Source: CAUZFZ01 sp963579025
Lineage (GTDB): Bacteria > Planctomycetota > Planctomycetia > Planctomycetales > Planctomycetaceae
DNA length: 64,000 nucleotides
Assembly (NCBI GenBank): GCA_963579025.1
Contig: CAUZFZ010000001.1
Span: 105,628 to 169,627, forward strand
Direction of reading: 5' to 3'
Shown here: positions 51,866 through 61,470 of the stretch, piece by piece
Numbering within the stretch: position 1 is the first letter of the stretch
Layout of the letters: every line of letters begins with the position of its first letter
Made by a program: the position numbers and the translations under genes
The notes under the pieces: model-generated
Told to the model about the DNA's origin: nothing
Database searches by the model: none
Seen by the model: only the letters and a program-made list of their open reading frames with translations

Positions 51866-53311
51866 ATGTCGCGGTTCATCCCTGTGGTCCTGCTGATGAC
51901 CTGCTTAACGCTGGCGGCCAACTCACTCGCGGCCGAACGCCCCAACATCGTGCTGATTACTGTGGACGACATGAACTGGGATTCGATTGGCGCATTTGGA
52001 TGCCCGGTCGATGACATCACTCCCAACATCGACCGACTGGCCAGCGAGGGCGTGCGGTTTGAACATGCTCACGTCACCATCGCTATCTGCCAGCCGACGC
52101 GTGCTGTCTGGATGACCGGCCGCTATCCGCACAACAGCGGCGCACTTGGCTTTGACCCGATCAAGCGCGGCGTACCGACTCTGGTCGAAGCGTTGCGAGA
52201 CGCCGGCTACTACACCGGGCTGCTGGCCAAGACCGGGCACGTTGTTCCAACACGAGCCCGGGCATGGAATCAGCGTATCGCGGCGAAGGACCTCAGAAAC
52301 GGTCGTGAACCGGAGCGATATCACCATTACACCAAAGAGTGCCTTGCCAGTGCCGAGGAGGCCGGACAACCGTTCTTTCTGATGGCCAATGCGCAGGATC
52401 CTCACCGGCCGTTCTATGGAAGCGATCAGGAGGAGCAAAGTCGCAAACGAGATCGAAAGAACAAGAACGACCAGTACGGAGGCGGCTTCCCGGACGTCCG
52501 TCGCGTCTATAAGCCGGACGAAATCACGATGCCCGCGTTCCTGCCCGACATCCCCGATGTCCGCAAGGAGGTCGCGGAATACTTCACTTCGGTGCATCGA
52601 GCTGATGAGGTTGTGGGGGCCGTGCTGCAGGCGCTGAAAGAGTCAGGCAAGGCGGACAACACACTGGTCATGTTCCTGTCCGATCACGGCATGCCGCTTC
52701 CGTTTGCCAAGACCAACTGCTGGCGCAACTCGACGCGCACGCCGTGGATCGTCCGATGGCCAGGCCAGATCGAATCCGGTCGACATGACACGTCCCACAT
52801 GATCTCGGGCATCGATCTGTGTCCCACAGTGCTGGCGGCCGTTGGGCTGCCACCGCTTGAGGGCACTGACGGAAAGTCATTCGTGGACGTCCTGACCGGG
52901 AAAACTGATCCCGGTCGAACGTCCGTGTTTACACACATCAACACGATTGCGAGCAAGCGGGACTACTCGATGCGCAGCGTGCAGGAGCCGCGCTTTGGCT
53001 ACATCTACAACGCCTGGTCGGATGGGGAGACCACGTTCCGCAACGAGTCACAGAGCGGACGGACATTCAAAGCAATGACCGAGGCGGCGAAGTCGGACGA
53101 CGCGATAGCGGCGCGTGTGAAGCATTTCGTCTATCGAACGAAGGAAGAATTCTACGACTACGCGAACGATCCGGATGCTCTACGCAATCTGATTGACGAT
53201 CCAGACCACGCCGCGGATATCGCTCGCTTCCGCTTGCTGATGCGCGAGCACATGCAACGCGCAAAGGACCCGTTGCTGAAACGGTTCAACGGCGATGTCG
53301 AGGCGCAGTAG
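51866..53311 (+). CDS. sulfatase (formylglycine-dependent)
   Basis: 481 residues from ATG 51866, with GAGGAACG upstream; the longer frame is rejected because the leader starts here (MSRFIPVVLLMTCLTLAANSLAA). RPNIVLITVDDMNWDSIGAFG supplies the first metal ligands. The modification motif is C75-Q-P-T-R, with Thr in the fourth position rather than the usual Ser, still within CxPxR. VMFLSDHGMPLPFAKTNCWRNSTRTPWIVRWPG supplies the second metal strand. YDYANDPDALRNLIDDP is the C-terminal signature. Exported; probably acts on sulfated polysaccharides by analogy with the family. Palindromic repeats follow the stop. Confidence 0.93.
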   Translation: MSRFIPVVLLMTCLTLAANSLAAERPNIVLITVDDMNWDSIGAFGCPVDDITPNIDRLASEGVRFEHAHVTIAICQPTRAVWMTGRYPHNSGALGFDPIKRGVPTLVEALRDAGYYTGLLAKTGHVVPTRARAWNQRIAAKDLRNGREPERYHHYTKECLASAEEAGQPFFLMANAQDPHRPFYGSDQEEQSRKRDRKNKNDQYGGGFPDVRRVYKPDEITMPAFLPDIPDVRKEVAEYFTSVHRADEVVGAVLQALKESGKADNTLVMFLSDHGMPLPFAKTNCWRNSTRTPWIVRWPGQIESGRHDTSHMISGIDLCPTVLAAVGLPPLEGTDGKSFVDVLTGKTDPGRTSVFTHINTIASKRDYSMRSVQEPRFGYIYNAWSDGETTFRNESQSGRTFKAMTEAAKSDDAIAARVKHFVYRTKEEFYDYANDPDALRNLIDDPDHAADIARFRLLMREHMQRAKDPLLKRFNGDVEAQ

Positions 53312-53318
53312 CCCTCTT

Positions 53319-53433
53319 CTCGTTCCAACGCTCTGCGTTGGAACGCACAACAGGACGCTCTGCGTCCCGTGCGTTCAAAGCCGGGGACGCAGAGCGTCCA
53401 AAGCCGTATTCCAACGCAGAGCGTTGGAACGAG
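53319..53433. repeat. compound palindromic repeat (CTCGTTCCAACGCTCTGCGTTGGAA)
   Basis: The 25-bp arms 53319-53343 and 53409-53433 are exact complements, and each is internally palindromic (TTCCAACGC...GCGTTGGAA). A second pair, GGACGCTCTGCGTCC and GGACGCAGAGCGTCC, lies inside. It sits between the convergent sulfatase and ExbB-like genes. Confidence 0.85.
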
Positions 53434-53487
53434 TTGGGTTGTGGCCCGCAGGCCACCCCAAGCTTGTTCGGCCTACCGTCTCGTCTC

Positions 53488-54447
53488 TCAACCCTGCGAT
53501 CGTCGCTCGAGTGCCATCTGCAGTGTGACGGCTTCCATCAACTCTTGGGCGGATTCTTCAACATCCAGCACGAAGCGGTTGATGACGCTCGAGAAGTAAT
53601 TGAACGCCATGAACGCGGGGATGCCGATGATGAGCCCGAACGCGGTCGTCAGCAGTGCGACGCTGATACCGTCGGCAGCGGCTTCGACGATGTTGGTCTC
53701 GCCCATCTGGGCCACGATGTCCTGGAACGATGTGATCATACCGGCCACGGTACCGAGGAATCCGAGCATTGGTGCGACACTGGAGACCGTCGCCAGCACG
53801 GGCAGGTGTTTTTCCAGCGCGGCGACAACATGCACTCCGTAGTCATCGATCGCTTTGACGACCTGCTCTTCGATCTTGGCGGGGTCATAGCCCAGACGTC
53901 GCAGCACCAGAAACTTGCGAAGTCCGGCCGACAGAATCGCGGGCACTGGTCCCTGCTCGTTTTCGCACAGGTTCAATGCTTCTTCGACCTTGTCCTCGCG
54001 CAGGAATTTCAGCACATCGCCGCGCACGCTGCCGGGGTCAGAGGTCAGCATTTTCAGGCTGCGATATCGCTCAATGATCACGCCGGCCGCAAGGATGCCC
54101 ATGATCAGGATCGGCAGCATGAACCAGCCACCTTCCAGCAGCAGTCCCAAAGCTCCCGACTGCGCGATCTCTTTGAGCTTCGCCATTGAGGCGAATCCAT
54201 CCTCTTCTTCTTCTTCTTCGTCGTCGGACATGTCGTCCTCGCCCGGCTCCGTCGCGGTCGTGTCGTCGGCATCGCCCTCAGCCGGGGCGGCGTCACCGTC
54301 GGCGGGAGCTGCATCGCCCTCTGCACCAGCAGCCGGGGCTTCAGCAGCCACATCAGCGGGGACTTCAGCGGGGACTTCGGGGGCGGGGGCCGGTGCGACT
54401 GGATCCTGACCGGCAAGAAGCATCGAGAGATACAGAATGTACGACAT
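53488..54447 (-). CDS. exbB: MotA/TolQ/ExbB-family proton channel protein
   Basis: 319 residues. The N-terminus begins with a hydrophobic MSYILYLSMLLAG, then an unusual Pro/Ala/Glu/Asp-rich stretch (about 15-85, with runs of EEEEEE). The channel part follows: a span at about 105-125 (FMLPILIMGILAAGVIIERY), a cytoplasmic helical domain (EDKVEEALNLCENEQGPVPAIL), and two spans within VLATVSSVAPMLGFLGTVAGMITSF and GISVALLTTAFGLIIGIPAFMAFNYF. These motifs are those of ExbB/TolQ, which use proton flow to energise a TonB/TolA-like partner. No ExbD/TolR gene is adjacent. Confidence 0.9.
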   Translation of the reverse strand: MSYILYLSMLLAGQDPVAPAPAPEVPAEVPADVAAEAPAAGAEGDAAPADGDAAPAEGDADDTTATEPGEDDMSDDEEEEEEDGFASMAKLKEIAQSGALGLLLEGGWFMLPILIMGILAAGVIIERYRSLKMLTSDPGSVRGDVLKFLREDKVEEALNLCENEQGPVPAILSAGLRKFLVLRRLGYDPAKIEEQVVKAIDDYGVHVVAALEKHLPVLATVSSVAPMLGFLGTVAGMITSFQDIVAQMGETNIVEAAADGISVALLTTAFGLIIGIPAFMAFNYFSSVINRFVLDVEESAQELMEAVTLQMALERRSQG

Positions 54448-54604
54448 GGTGGGTGTTTACTTGGAAGGCTGGTCAAGGCGGGAAGATAAAGGAGGGAGAA
54501 ACCAGCGTAACTTCCCAGGCCTCGAAGTGACAGCAAGCGGGCTGTCACGACTGCAAGCGTGCTGAAAACTGAACACGCGTTGAAGATCGGCGTGGCTGAT
54601 GCAG

Positions 54605-55990
54605 TCAGCCTGCTGCTCGGACTTCGTACTGATTCAGCTTGTTGTACAGAGTCTTCAGGGCGATCCCGAGTTCGCTGGCCGCCCGCGGTTTGTCGCCCTG
54701 ATGTTTGTCGAGGACGCGGTGGATGACGTCCATCTCGACTTCGCGCAGCGTCTTTGGTTCACGTGGGTCCCAGACGCTGTCCGAATTCGTTGTGAATTGC
54801 AGACACGGTGCCGCCGCGACGCTCTCGGGCAGATCGTCGGCCAGAATCCGCTCGCCATGACACAGCGTCATGGCGTACTCCAGCGAGTTCGCCAGTTCGC
54901 GGATATTGCCTTTCCATTCGTGCCGCGCAAGCTTCTCAAGTGCCGGCTTCGCCAGCGAAACCGGTTTACACCCGCGTCGGCGACAGTGGCGATCGATGAG
55001 GTGGCGGCTCAGTGACGGAATGTCGTCGGTCCGCTCGCGCAGCGTCGGAAGTCGGATCTCGAACGTGTTAACGCGGAAGAACAGGTCCTCGCGGAACGAG
55101 TGTTCGTCGACCATTTCCTGTAGAGGGCGGTTGGTTGCACAGACGACCCGCACGTCGACGTGAAACGCATCGTTCTCACCGATCCGTCGGAGTTCGCCGG
55201 ACTCTAGAAACCGCAACAGTTTGACCTGCGTGTTGCGATCCAGCTCACCCAGCTCATCCAGGAACAATGTCCCGCCGTGAGCGACTTCGATCAGTCCTTT
55301 GCGATGTGCCTCGGCTCCCGTGAACGCACCTTTGCGGTGACCAAACAGCTCGCTTTCCACAAGCTGCTCGGGCAGGGCACCGCAGTTCACGGCGACGAAC
55401 GGCATATTGCCGCGGCCACTGAGTTCGTGAATGCGCCGCGCCGCGAGTTCCTTACCGGTGCCGGTCTCACCAAGGATCAGCACGTTTGAGTCTGTCGGGG
55501 CGATTCGTTCTATGAGATTGCGGACCCGCTGCATTTCCGGCGAGTCACCGATCAGTTCGGTCGTGCCTTCCACCGCCTGCAGACGTTTTTCCAGAGAGAT
55601 TGTTTTGTTTTCGAGCGTGCGTCTTTCACCGACACGGTTCAGGACGGTCGCAATGTCCACCAGCTTGCACGGCTTCTGCAGAAAGTCGTTCGCTCCGCGG
55701 CGAATGGCCGTCACCGCCTCGTCCAGATTTCCGTGAGCCGTATGGATGACGATCTGCGTTTCCGGCGAGACGGTCTTGAGGTGATCGACGACCTGCCAGC
55801 CGTCGATGCCCGGCATACGCAGGTCCACAATGGCAGCGTCGAAGGATCCGGCGTCGATGGCCTCGATGGCAGTCTCACCGTTCTCACAGACGGTGACGTC
55901 ATGGCCCATGCGCGGCAGCTCGATCCGCATGACTTCGCGGATCATGGTTTCGTCATCGACGAACAGCACGCGCAGACGATGCTCGCTCAA
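54605..55990 (-). CDS. NtrC-family sigma-54-dependent response regulator
   Basis: 461 residues in three domains. The receiver (1-120) has phosphoacceptor Asp56 (AIVDLRMPG) and acidic pair VDDE. The AAA+ domain has Walker A GETGTGKE (174-181), the sigma-54-contacting GAFTGA loop (221-226), and LFLDELGELD as Walker B. A Fis-type helix-turn-helix ends the protein (KPRAASELGIALKTLYNKLNQY). It should activate sigma-54 promoters when phosphorylated. No histidine kinase gene is adjacent, so the cognate sensor is unknown. Confidence 0.95.
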   Translation of the reverse strand: MSEHRLRVLFVDDETMIREVMRIELPRMGHDVTVCENGETAIEAIDAGSFDAAIVDLRMPGIDGWQVVDHLKTVSPETQIVIHTAHGNLDEAVTAIRRGANDFLQKPCKLVDIATVLNRVGERRTLENKTISLEKRLQAVEGTTELIGDSPEMQRVRNLIERIAPTDSNVLILGETGTGKELAARRIHELSGRGNMPFVAVNCGALPEQLVESELFGHRKGAFTGAEAHRKGLIEVAHGGTLFLDELGELDRNTQVKLLRFLESGELRRIGENDAFHVDVRVVCATNRPLQEMVDEHSFREDLFFRVNTFEIRLPTLRERTDDIPSLSRHLIDRHCRRRGCKPVSLAKPALEKLARHEWKGNIRELANSLEYAMTLCHGERILADDLPESVAAAPCLQFTTNSDSVWDPREPKTLREVEMDVIHRVLDKHQGDKPRAASELGIALKTLYNKLNQYEVRAAG

Positions 55991-56206
55991 GCGAATTCTC
56001 CTCCCTGAAACCTGGTGGCTTCAGACCCTTGAATCAAAGGCCTGAAACGACCTGCCCGGCGTCTCCATGCCAGGCTGGCCCGCAAATTCACAGCGATCTC
56101 CCTTCGCTGCAAAATGCACCCGCCCGGGAGTCTCCCGAGCGGACCGGGGTGATATCAGAATCTTCAAAATCGGGTCAATCGGGATTCTGAGGGCGATTCT
56201 GCAACA

Positions 56207-57529
56207 TCAGGCGAGCAACTCCGAAATCTCGCCTGTGCTGTCTGCAAAGGCGTCGACTCTTAGATTCAGGCGATCCAGCATCGTGACGAACAGATTCGAC
56301 AATGGCGTATCCGCACCGAATCGCAGGAACTGACCGTGTGACAATCCCAGCTTGCGACCGCCGGCCAGCACCAGCGGATAGTTCTGGTTCTGATGAGTCC
56401 GGCTGTTGCTGCTGCCGTACAGCACGAGCGTGCGGTCGAGCATGTTTCCGTCGCCTTCGGGTGTCTCCTTCAGGCGCTGCAGGAAACAGGCGAAGTTCTC
56501 GGCCAGGAACTGATCAAAGCGGCCGAGGTCCTCGGCGCCCTTATCGCTGGCACCGCTATGAGCCAGACCGTGCCAGTTGCCCTTCAGTCCAATACACGCC
56601 GGGAAGGCATTGGCGATCGTTGTCGCACCTGCGACCTGGCCCAGCATGTAAGTCGCCATTCGCGTTGAGTCCGTCTGCAGAGCCAGAAAGATCAGGTCAT
56701 ACATGGTCCGCAGGTAGTCTTTGGGCGCTTTCGGGTCGGAATCGAGTGCGAGGGTCGACGCATCCACCTCGGGCTTCGGGATGTCCAGCCAGCGTTGTGA
56801 CTGCTCGACCTGCTGTTCGACCTGTCGAACCGACGCGAGATAGTCATCGAGCTTGACCCGGTCCTGTTTTCCCAGTTGCTGCTTGAGCGATCGGGAATGT
56901 TCGAGCACCAAGTCCAGGATACTCGCCGAATTCTCCAGCCGGCGGCGTTGCGTCTCGGTGGCTTCGTCCTCGCCGAACAGGCGGTTGAAGATTTGTCGCG
57001 GGCTGGCCAGAGCGGGGATCGGTCGTCCTTTACGAGTGAACGAGAGCGTCGTTGACCGTGTTGGCTCACCGACGCCGCCGTCGCTGGACATGACCAGTGA
57101 TGGAAATCGTGTCTGCTGTCCGATCTGCAGCGCCGCGTACTGATCGAGCGAAACGGAGTTTTCGTACTGCGTGCCTTTGAAGCTGGCCCCGGTCAGGAAA
57201 ATATCGCCGGTGTCGTGTCCGCCCATCTTTCGGCCGGTTGGATGCGACAGGCCGCCCAGAATCGTCAGGTCTTCACGCAGAGGAGCGAGTGGCTGCAGCG
57301 GGTTGGTGAGTTCGTACTCCCGTCCTTCGCCGCGTGGAAACCAGCCCCATTCACGCTTGTCGCTGTCCTCTTTCGGCATAGCCACACCGAAAGGAAAGTA
57401 CACGCAACACATACGACCGGGCGGGTCGCTCTTCCCGGCGGCGAAGCTCATGCCGTTCAACAGTGGCAAAGCCAGTGAGACTCCCGCACCCTTGAGGTAC
57501 GTCCGCCGATCGAACTGCCAGGATTTCAT
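56207..57529 (-). CDS. DUF1552 family protein, Tat-type leader
   Basis: 440 residues from MKSWQFDRRTYLKGAGVSLALPLLNG, a twin-arginine-like leader; an ATG 12 nt upstream is also in frame. The body has CVYFPFGVAMPKEDSDKREWGWFPRG, GGLSHPTGRKMGGHDTGDIFLTG, KLDDYLASVRQVEQQVE, DSTRMATYMLGQ and LVLYGSSNSRTHQNQNYPLVLAGG, all DUF1552 features. It lies 72 bp downstream of a DUF1592-type gene in the same direction, the canonical planctomycete pairing. The function of the pair is not established. Confidence 0.9.
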   Translation of the reverse strand: MKSWQFDRRTYLKGAGVSLALPLLNGMSFAAGKSDPPGRMCCVYFPFGVAMPKEDSDKREWGWFPRGEGREYELTNPLQPLAPLREDLTILGGLSHPTGRKMGGHDTGDIFLTGASFKGTQYENSVSLDQYAALQIGQQTRFPSLVMSSDGGVGEPTRSTTLSFTRKGRPIPALASPRQIFNRLFGEDEATETQRRRLENSASILDLVLEHSRSLKQQLGKQDRVKLDDYLASVRQVEQQVEQSQRWLDIPKPEVDASTLALDSDPKAPKDYLRTMYDLIFLALQTDSTRMATYMLGQVAGATTIANAFPACIGLKGNWHGLAHSGASDKGAEDLGRFDQFLAENFACFLQRLKETPEGDGNMLDRTLVLYGSSNSRTHQNQNYPLVLAGGRKLGLSHGQFLRFGADTPLSNLFVTMLDRLNLRVDAFADSTGEISELLA

Positions 57530-57552
57530 GAGAACGGCCAATCCGTTAGTCC

Positions 57553-57577
57553 CCTCTCCCCTTTTGGGGGAGAGGGT
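57553..57577. repeat. CCCTCTCCCC / GGGGAGAGGG hairpin repeat
   Basis: A 10-bp C-rich/G-rich stem with a TTTT loop is followed by GTTAGGGTGAGGGG. It lies in the 72-bp gap between the DUF1592 and DUF1552 genes and may attenuate the downstream gene. Confidence 0.6.
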
Positions 57578-57601
57578 TAGGGTGAGGGGGTGTTTAAGTT
57601 A

Positions 57602-60058
57602 TTACTTCGTTTGAAATGGCTGACTGGCAACGATGTCCGCAATCAACTTGCCGAGTCGATAATCATCTTTTTCAAACCGCGCTGTCAACTCGTCAACTGT
57701 CGCCTCATCGGCCAGCTCGACGCTGCGGCCGAGTCCGTACGTAAGCAATCGCTTGACGATGGATCGGGCAAAACGCTGACGCTTATGAGTCAGCAGATAG
57801 TCCTGCAGTTGCTGCACTCCATTGAGTTCGTTTCCGTCTGGCAATGTGAGCGAAGTATCCACCGGAGCCGGCTTGCGATTACGGCCGCGTACTTCCGTTC
57901 GCCACAGGCCGACGGCGTCATAGCTCTCGAAGGCGACGCCCCACGGGTCGATTCCCCGGTGGCAGTTGTTGCACGCCTCTTTCTCTCGGTGCAGTTCCAG
58001 TTGCTGCTTGAGCGAAAGACCGGCGAAGTTCGGACTCTTCGGGTCCAGGTCGGGTACATCCGGCGGTGGCGGCGGTGGCGGATCATCCAGCAGTCGATCC
58101 AGCACCCACACGGCTCGACGGATCGGATGTGAATCCTCGCCATTCGAATTGGCCAGCAGGAAACTGCCTTGAGTCAACAGACCACCACGGCGTTGATCGG
58201 GTGACAGAGCCACTCGCTCGAACTGCCGTCCCATGGGACCGTCAATCCCGTAATGCTGAGCCAGCGGTCGGTTCAGCATGACAAAGTCCGAAGCGATCAG
58301 ATTCAGAGCACTCAGGTCGTTGTGCAGAATCTCAGCAAAGAAGTGCTGCGTTTCGAGTCGCATGTCTTCTTTCAGATGATCATCGAACGTGGGATAGAAC
58401 TGCGGATTGACCGCCACACGGTTCGTTCCCGACAGGTCGAGCCACTGATCACTGAAGTTCGCCACGAGTTGCCATGACCTTTGGTCGGCAATCATTCGCT
58501 GCACTTGTTCTCGGAGAATGTCCGGCCGGCGAAGCGTGCCGTTGTCTGCGAGCCTGGACAACTCGTCGTCCGGCATGCTGCACCACAGGAAGTAGGACAG
58601 CCGCGATGCCAGTTCGTGATCACCGAGCGGTTCGCGCTTCGACTCGACCTGTCTCGGTTCGATCAGATACAGAAACTCGGGAGACACCAGCACCATGGCC
58701 AGCGTTTCCCGCACAGCTTCTTCCAGCGACGCGGCATGTGGTCGAAGTCGATCAAAGAACGACATCATGATGTCGACGTCTGAATCCGACACGGGCCGAC
58801 GATACGCTCGTCGCATGAACCGTGTCACGACCTCGTGCACGTATTCGTCGTCGCTCTGGTCGTCGGTTCTCGCAAAGAGAATGCGCGTGTGACTGAGCGG
58901 CGGCCAATCCGACTCGATCGGTCCGACGAACTCGATGGACTTGAGCACGATGGCCGGCAGTTCGCCCTTGTTCTGGCTGCCCTGCTTCGAAGTCCGACCG
59001 ATCCGCGTGTAGGCGCCGCCGTAGACGTTTCTCAGATTGACTGCGAGCCCCGGAAACTTCGGGTTGTGTCCAGGCAGCGGAAAGTCCTCGATGCGGCCAC
59101 GAAACTCGAAAGTTTGCGGCTCATCGACGGACGCGGTGACATCGGCCACGGCAAGTACGCGTTCGGGACTTTCCGTGTCCGCCTTCACCCCCAACGAAAC
59201 ATGCAGCTGCGGGTAACCAGCTCCGTCAGGAACTTCGGCAGCGGCTGTGACTCGGACAATGACATCACCCTGGCGCGGGAACTTGTCGACCTTCAATTGA
59301 TACAGCGTGTTGGAATCGGCGAGCAGCCGATCTGCCTGCAGATTGACCTTCTTCTTTTTCTTCTTCTTCGGGTTCTTATCGGGCTGCGCGGATTTCGGCT
59401 TAATCTCGCGCTGGACGCGATAAGTTTCCGGCTGCGTACCGCTGACGATGGCTTTTCCCAGCGCCGATCGGGCTGCCTTCAGGTAGTACTCGATCTGCAG
59501 CGGCGAGATTCCCAGAGCCGCACCGTTGTTGTGAAACCCATCAGCCGACGACGATTCCGGAGGCAGGTCGCCCGCATAGTTCAGGTCGAGGCCGAGCAGA
59601 TCGCGCATCGTGTTCTGGTACTCGTATCGGGTCAGCCGCCTGAGTACGACACGACCGCCGGTACTGCGACGAACATCCACTGCGCGCTTCAATTCCGCGG
59701 TCAGCCAGTCAACCAGAATTCGCCGGTGCTCGGCCGTAAGTTGCTCGGCCTTTGCTGGCGGCATCTCGCCCTGATTGATTTTGTTCAGAACGTCATGCCA
59801 CGTTTCCGCGTCCGAACCCGACACCATGTCGGGATCGAGCCGATTCAGCCGCAGGTCCGCATGGTGTTTCTCGGCGTTGTGGCAGCGATCGCAGTACTGC
59901 CGCAGCAGTGGGCGTACATCTTTTTCGAACGATGTGACCGGCTGCGTAGACACTTCATCGGCGACGACCCTGTCAGAATCCACACCGAGACATACCAGCG
60001 CAACACCGATGCCACAGACGAGTGATTGGATTTTTTTTGCTTTTGTCAGTCTGATCAT
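57602..60058 (-). CDS. DUF1592-type planctomycete cytochrome-like protein
   Basis: 818 residues from ATG 60058; a further upstream ORF extension is discarded because the leader (KAKKIQSLVCGIGVALVCLGV) starts here. A c-type haem motif C56-D-R-C-H60 opens the mature protein, followed by the usual FEKDVRPLLRQYCDRCHNAEKHHADLRL/EMPPA block. RLTRYEYQNTMRDLLGLDL, FMRRAYRRPVSDSDVD, FLYLIEPRQ, LASRLSYFLWCSMPDDELSRLA, FSDQWLDL, MLNRPLAQHYG, CNNCHRGIDPWGVAFESYDAVG (a second CxxCH) and RFARSIVKRLLTYGLGR are DUF1587/1592/1588/1585 signatures. Exported. A Lys-rich linker (PKKKKKKK) is unusual. Confidence 0.92.
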   Translation of the reverse strand: MIRLTKAKKIQSLVCGIGVALVCLGVDSDRVVADEVSTQPVTSFEKDVRPLLRQYCDRCHNAEKHHADLRLNRLDPDMVSGSDAETWHDVLNKINQGEMPPAKAEQLTAEHRRILVDWLTAELKRAVDVRRSTGGRVVLRRLTRYEYQNTMRDLLGLDLNYAGDLPPESSSADGFHNNGAALGISPLQIEYYLKAARSALGKAIVSGTQPETYRVQREIKPKSAQPDKNPKKKKKKKVNLQADRLLADSNTLYQLKVDKFPRQGDVIVRVTAAAEVPDGAGYPQLHVSLGVKADTESPERVLAVADVTASVDEPQTFEFRGRIEDFPLPGHNPKFPGLAVNLRNVYGGAYTRIGRTSKQGSQNKGELPAIVLKSIEFVGPIESDWPPLSHTRILFARTDDQSDDEYVHEVVTRFMRRAYRRPVSDSDVDIMMSFFDRLRPHAASLEEAVRETLAMVLVSPEFLYLIEPRQVESKREPLGDHELASRLSYFLWCSMPDDELSRLADNGTLRRPDILREQVQRMIADQRSWQLVANFSDQWLDLSGTNRVAVNPQFYPTFDDHLKEDMRLETQHFFAEILHNDLSALNLIASDFVMLNRPLAQHYGIDGPMGRQFERVALSPDQRRGGLLTQGSFLLANSNGEDSHPIRRAVWVLDRLLDDPPPPPPPDVPDLDPKSPNFAGLSLKQQLELHREKEACNNCHRGIDPWGVAFESYDAVGLWRTEVRGRNRKPAPVDTSLTLPDGNELNGVQQLQDYLLTHKRQRFARSIVKRLLTYGLGRSVELADEATVDELTARFEKDDYRLGKLIADIVASQPFQTK

Positions 60059-60127
60059 TGGACTCGGTTCTGGATTCTTCTCGTTTCGGATGTCCAGGTT
60101 TTTCACTAGCAGCAGACAGGTTCGGAC

Positions 60128-60880
60128 GTGCTTGAACTCAAGAACCCCCACAGCGTGCTGGCAGCTCTGAAACAGCGACCTCACGATGTTACCGAAATTC
60201 GGGCCGGTTCCGCGAATCTGTCGCCTCCGTGGCAGGAGGTTGTGGACGTCGCAGGCGCGGCAGGGGTCTCGGTCGTGATGCGCGGCCGTGAGCCGGGCCG
60301 GGGACATCGTCAGAAACAGGCCGGGCCGAAGACTGAACGCGTCGGGGTGGCGTCGGCCCATGTTCGGGAACCGATCGGCCTGAAAGACCCGACGGACCTG
60401 TTCGGGTCCGTCACTGATGCGTCGCCAGAGTCGCCGGGACTTTGGCTGGCTCTGGACTGTCTGCAGGATCCGCACAATGTCGGGTCGATTTTCCGCACCG
60501 CTGCTTTCTTCGGTGTCCGAGGCATCGTTCTCACACGCGACCGCTCAGCCCCGCTGAACGCGACTGTTCTCGACGTCGCGGCCGGTGGCGTGGAACACGT
60601 GCCGTTCGCCGTTGCCCCGAATCTCGCCCGATCACTCAAGGCGGCAAAGGAAGCCGGACTGTGGCTGCTGGGCACGTCCGAACACGCCAGTGATTCCGTT
60701 AGTTCAATTACTCCGGACCGGCCCTGGCTGGTTATCCTCGGCAACGAAGAGAAGGGCCTGCGTCGTCTGACTATCGAGGCATGCGATCTCACGTGCGCTA
60801 TCCCGCCGCGCGGTCCGGTGACGTCATTGAACGTGTCGACCGCAGCCGCCGTGCTGATCTCGCGGCTGGCCAGCGACTGA
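60128..60880 (+). CDS. TrmH/SpoU-family RNA 2'-O-methyltransferase
   Basis: 250 residues from a GTG start (VLELKNPHSVLAAL), with AGG upstream. The N-terminal ~80 residues resemble the substrate-binding domain of RlmB. The SpoU knot motifs are LALDCLQDPHNVGSIFRTAAFFGV (motif 1), LVILGNEEKGL (motif 2) and CAIPPRGPVTSLNVSTAAAVLI (motif 3, with the knot and SAM site). Likely methylates 2'-O of guanosine in 23S rRNA, or a tRNA; the exact target is not decided. It is divergent from the DUF1592 gene with only 69 bp between starts. Confidence 0.9.
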   Translation: MLELKNPHSVLAALKQRPHDVTEIRAGSANLSPPWQEVVDVAGAAGVSVVMRGREPGRGHRQKQAGPKTERVGVASAHVREPIGLKDPTDLFGSVTDASPESPGLWLALDCLQDPHNVGSIFRTAAFFGVRGIVLTRDRSAPLNATVLDVAAGGVEHVPFAVAPNLARSLKAAKEAGLWLLGTSEHASDSVSSITPDRPWLVILGNEEKGLRRLTIEACDLTCAIPPRGPVTSLNVSTAAAVLISRLASD

Positions 60881-60911
60881 GCTGCATCCGCTAATCGCAT
60901 CCGCGATGTGG

Positions 60912-61433
60912 TCAGTCCCCGAGAGCCTGACCGACAGCGGCTGGTTCATTGAGTTCCAGAATCTGGACGTCCAGCGTGTCCGTTTCCAGAATGGCGATCG
61001 TCGGATTGCTGTACGTCCAGCCGCTCGTTTCTCCTGGGTTGATGTACAGTCGCCCCTTATCGTCTCGCTGAATTGAGGGCTTGTGCGTGTGCCCATAAAC
61101 CAGCACGTCGAATTCGCCTTCGTGCCCTTTGACCCAGGCATGGCAGTGCGTCAGCACAAAGCGCGTTCCGTCAGCGGCGCGGTAACAGAACGGCGGCTCA
61201 CCGAGTATTCCGACAATGCTCATGCCGGCATGCAGACCGGGTTTGTTGCCCTCGTTGTCGCCGAAACAGCCAACAAACGGGCAATTGAGCTTTCTCAACG
61301 GCGGCACGGCGAAGGTCGACACCAGATCGCCGGCGAACAGCACCACTTCGACTTTCTCGTCATTAAACCGCGCAACCACCTTGCGCAAATTGTCGAGGTG
61401 ATCGTGGACGTCGGCGAAAATTCCGATTCGCAT
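60912..61433 (-). CDS. YfcE/MJ0936-type metallophosphoesterase
   Basis: 173 residues, the usual size. Metal ligands appear in order: Asp8 and His10 (FADVH), Asp36 (AGD), FGDNEG at 57-62, His96 (LTHCHAW), and GHTHKP at 114-119. The family comprises small cytoplasmic phosphodiesterases acting on generic substrates, with no clear physiological role. It lies 37 bp downstream of the DUF1549/DUF1553 gene in the same direction, an unusual neighbour for that family. Confidence 0.93.
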   Translation of the reverse strand: MRIGIFADVHDHLDNLRKVVARFNDEKVEVVLFAGDLVSTFAVPPLRKLNCPFVGCFGDNEGNKPGLHAGMSIVGILGEPPFCYRAADGTRFVLTHCHAWVKGHEGEFDVLVYGHTHKPSIQRDDKGRLYINPGETSGWTYSNPTIAILETDTLDVQILELNEPAAVGQALGD

Positions 61434-61470
61434 TGGTTTCGCAGTCCCTTGAACAGAAAACTCGCGACGA

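Noticed and set aside
57602..60475. Longer 957-codon version of the DUF1592 protein
   Set aside because: The extra 139 residues have no leader, are rich in Arg/Cys/His, and overlap the start of the methyltransferase gene. The ATG at 60058 is followed by a proper leader.
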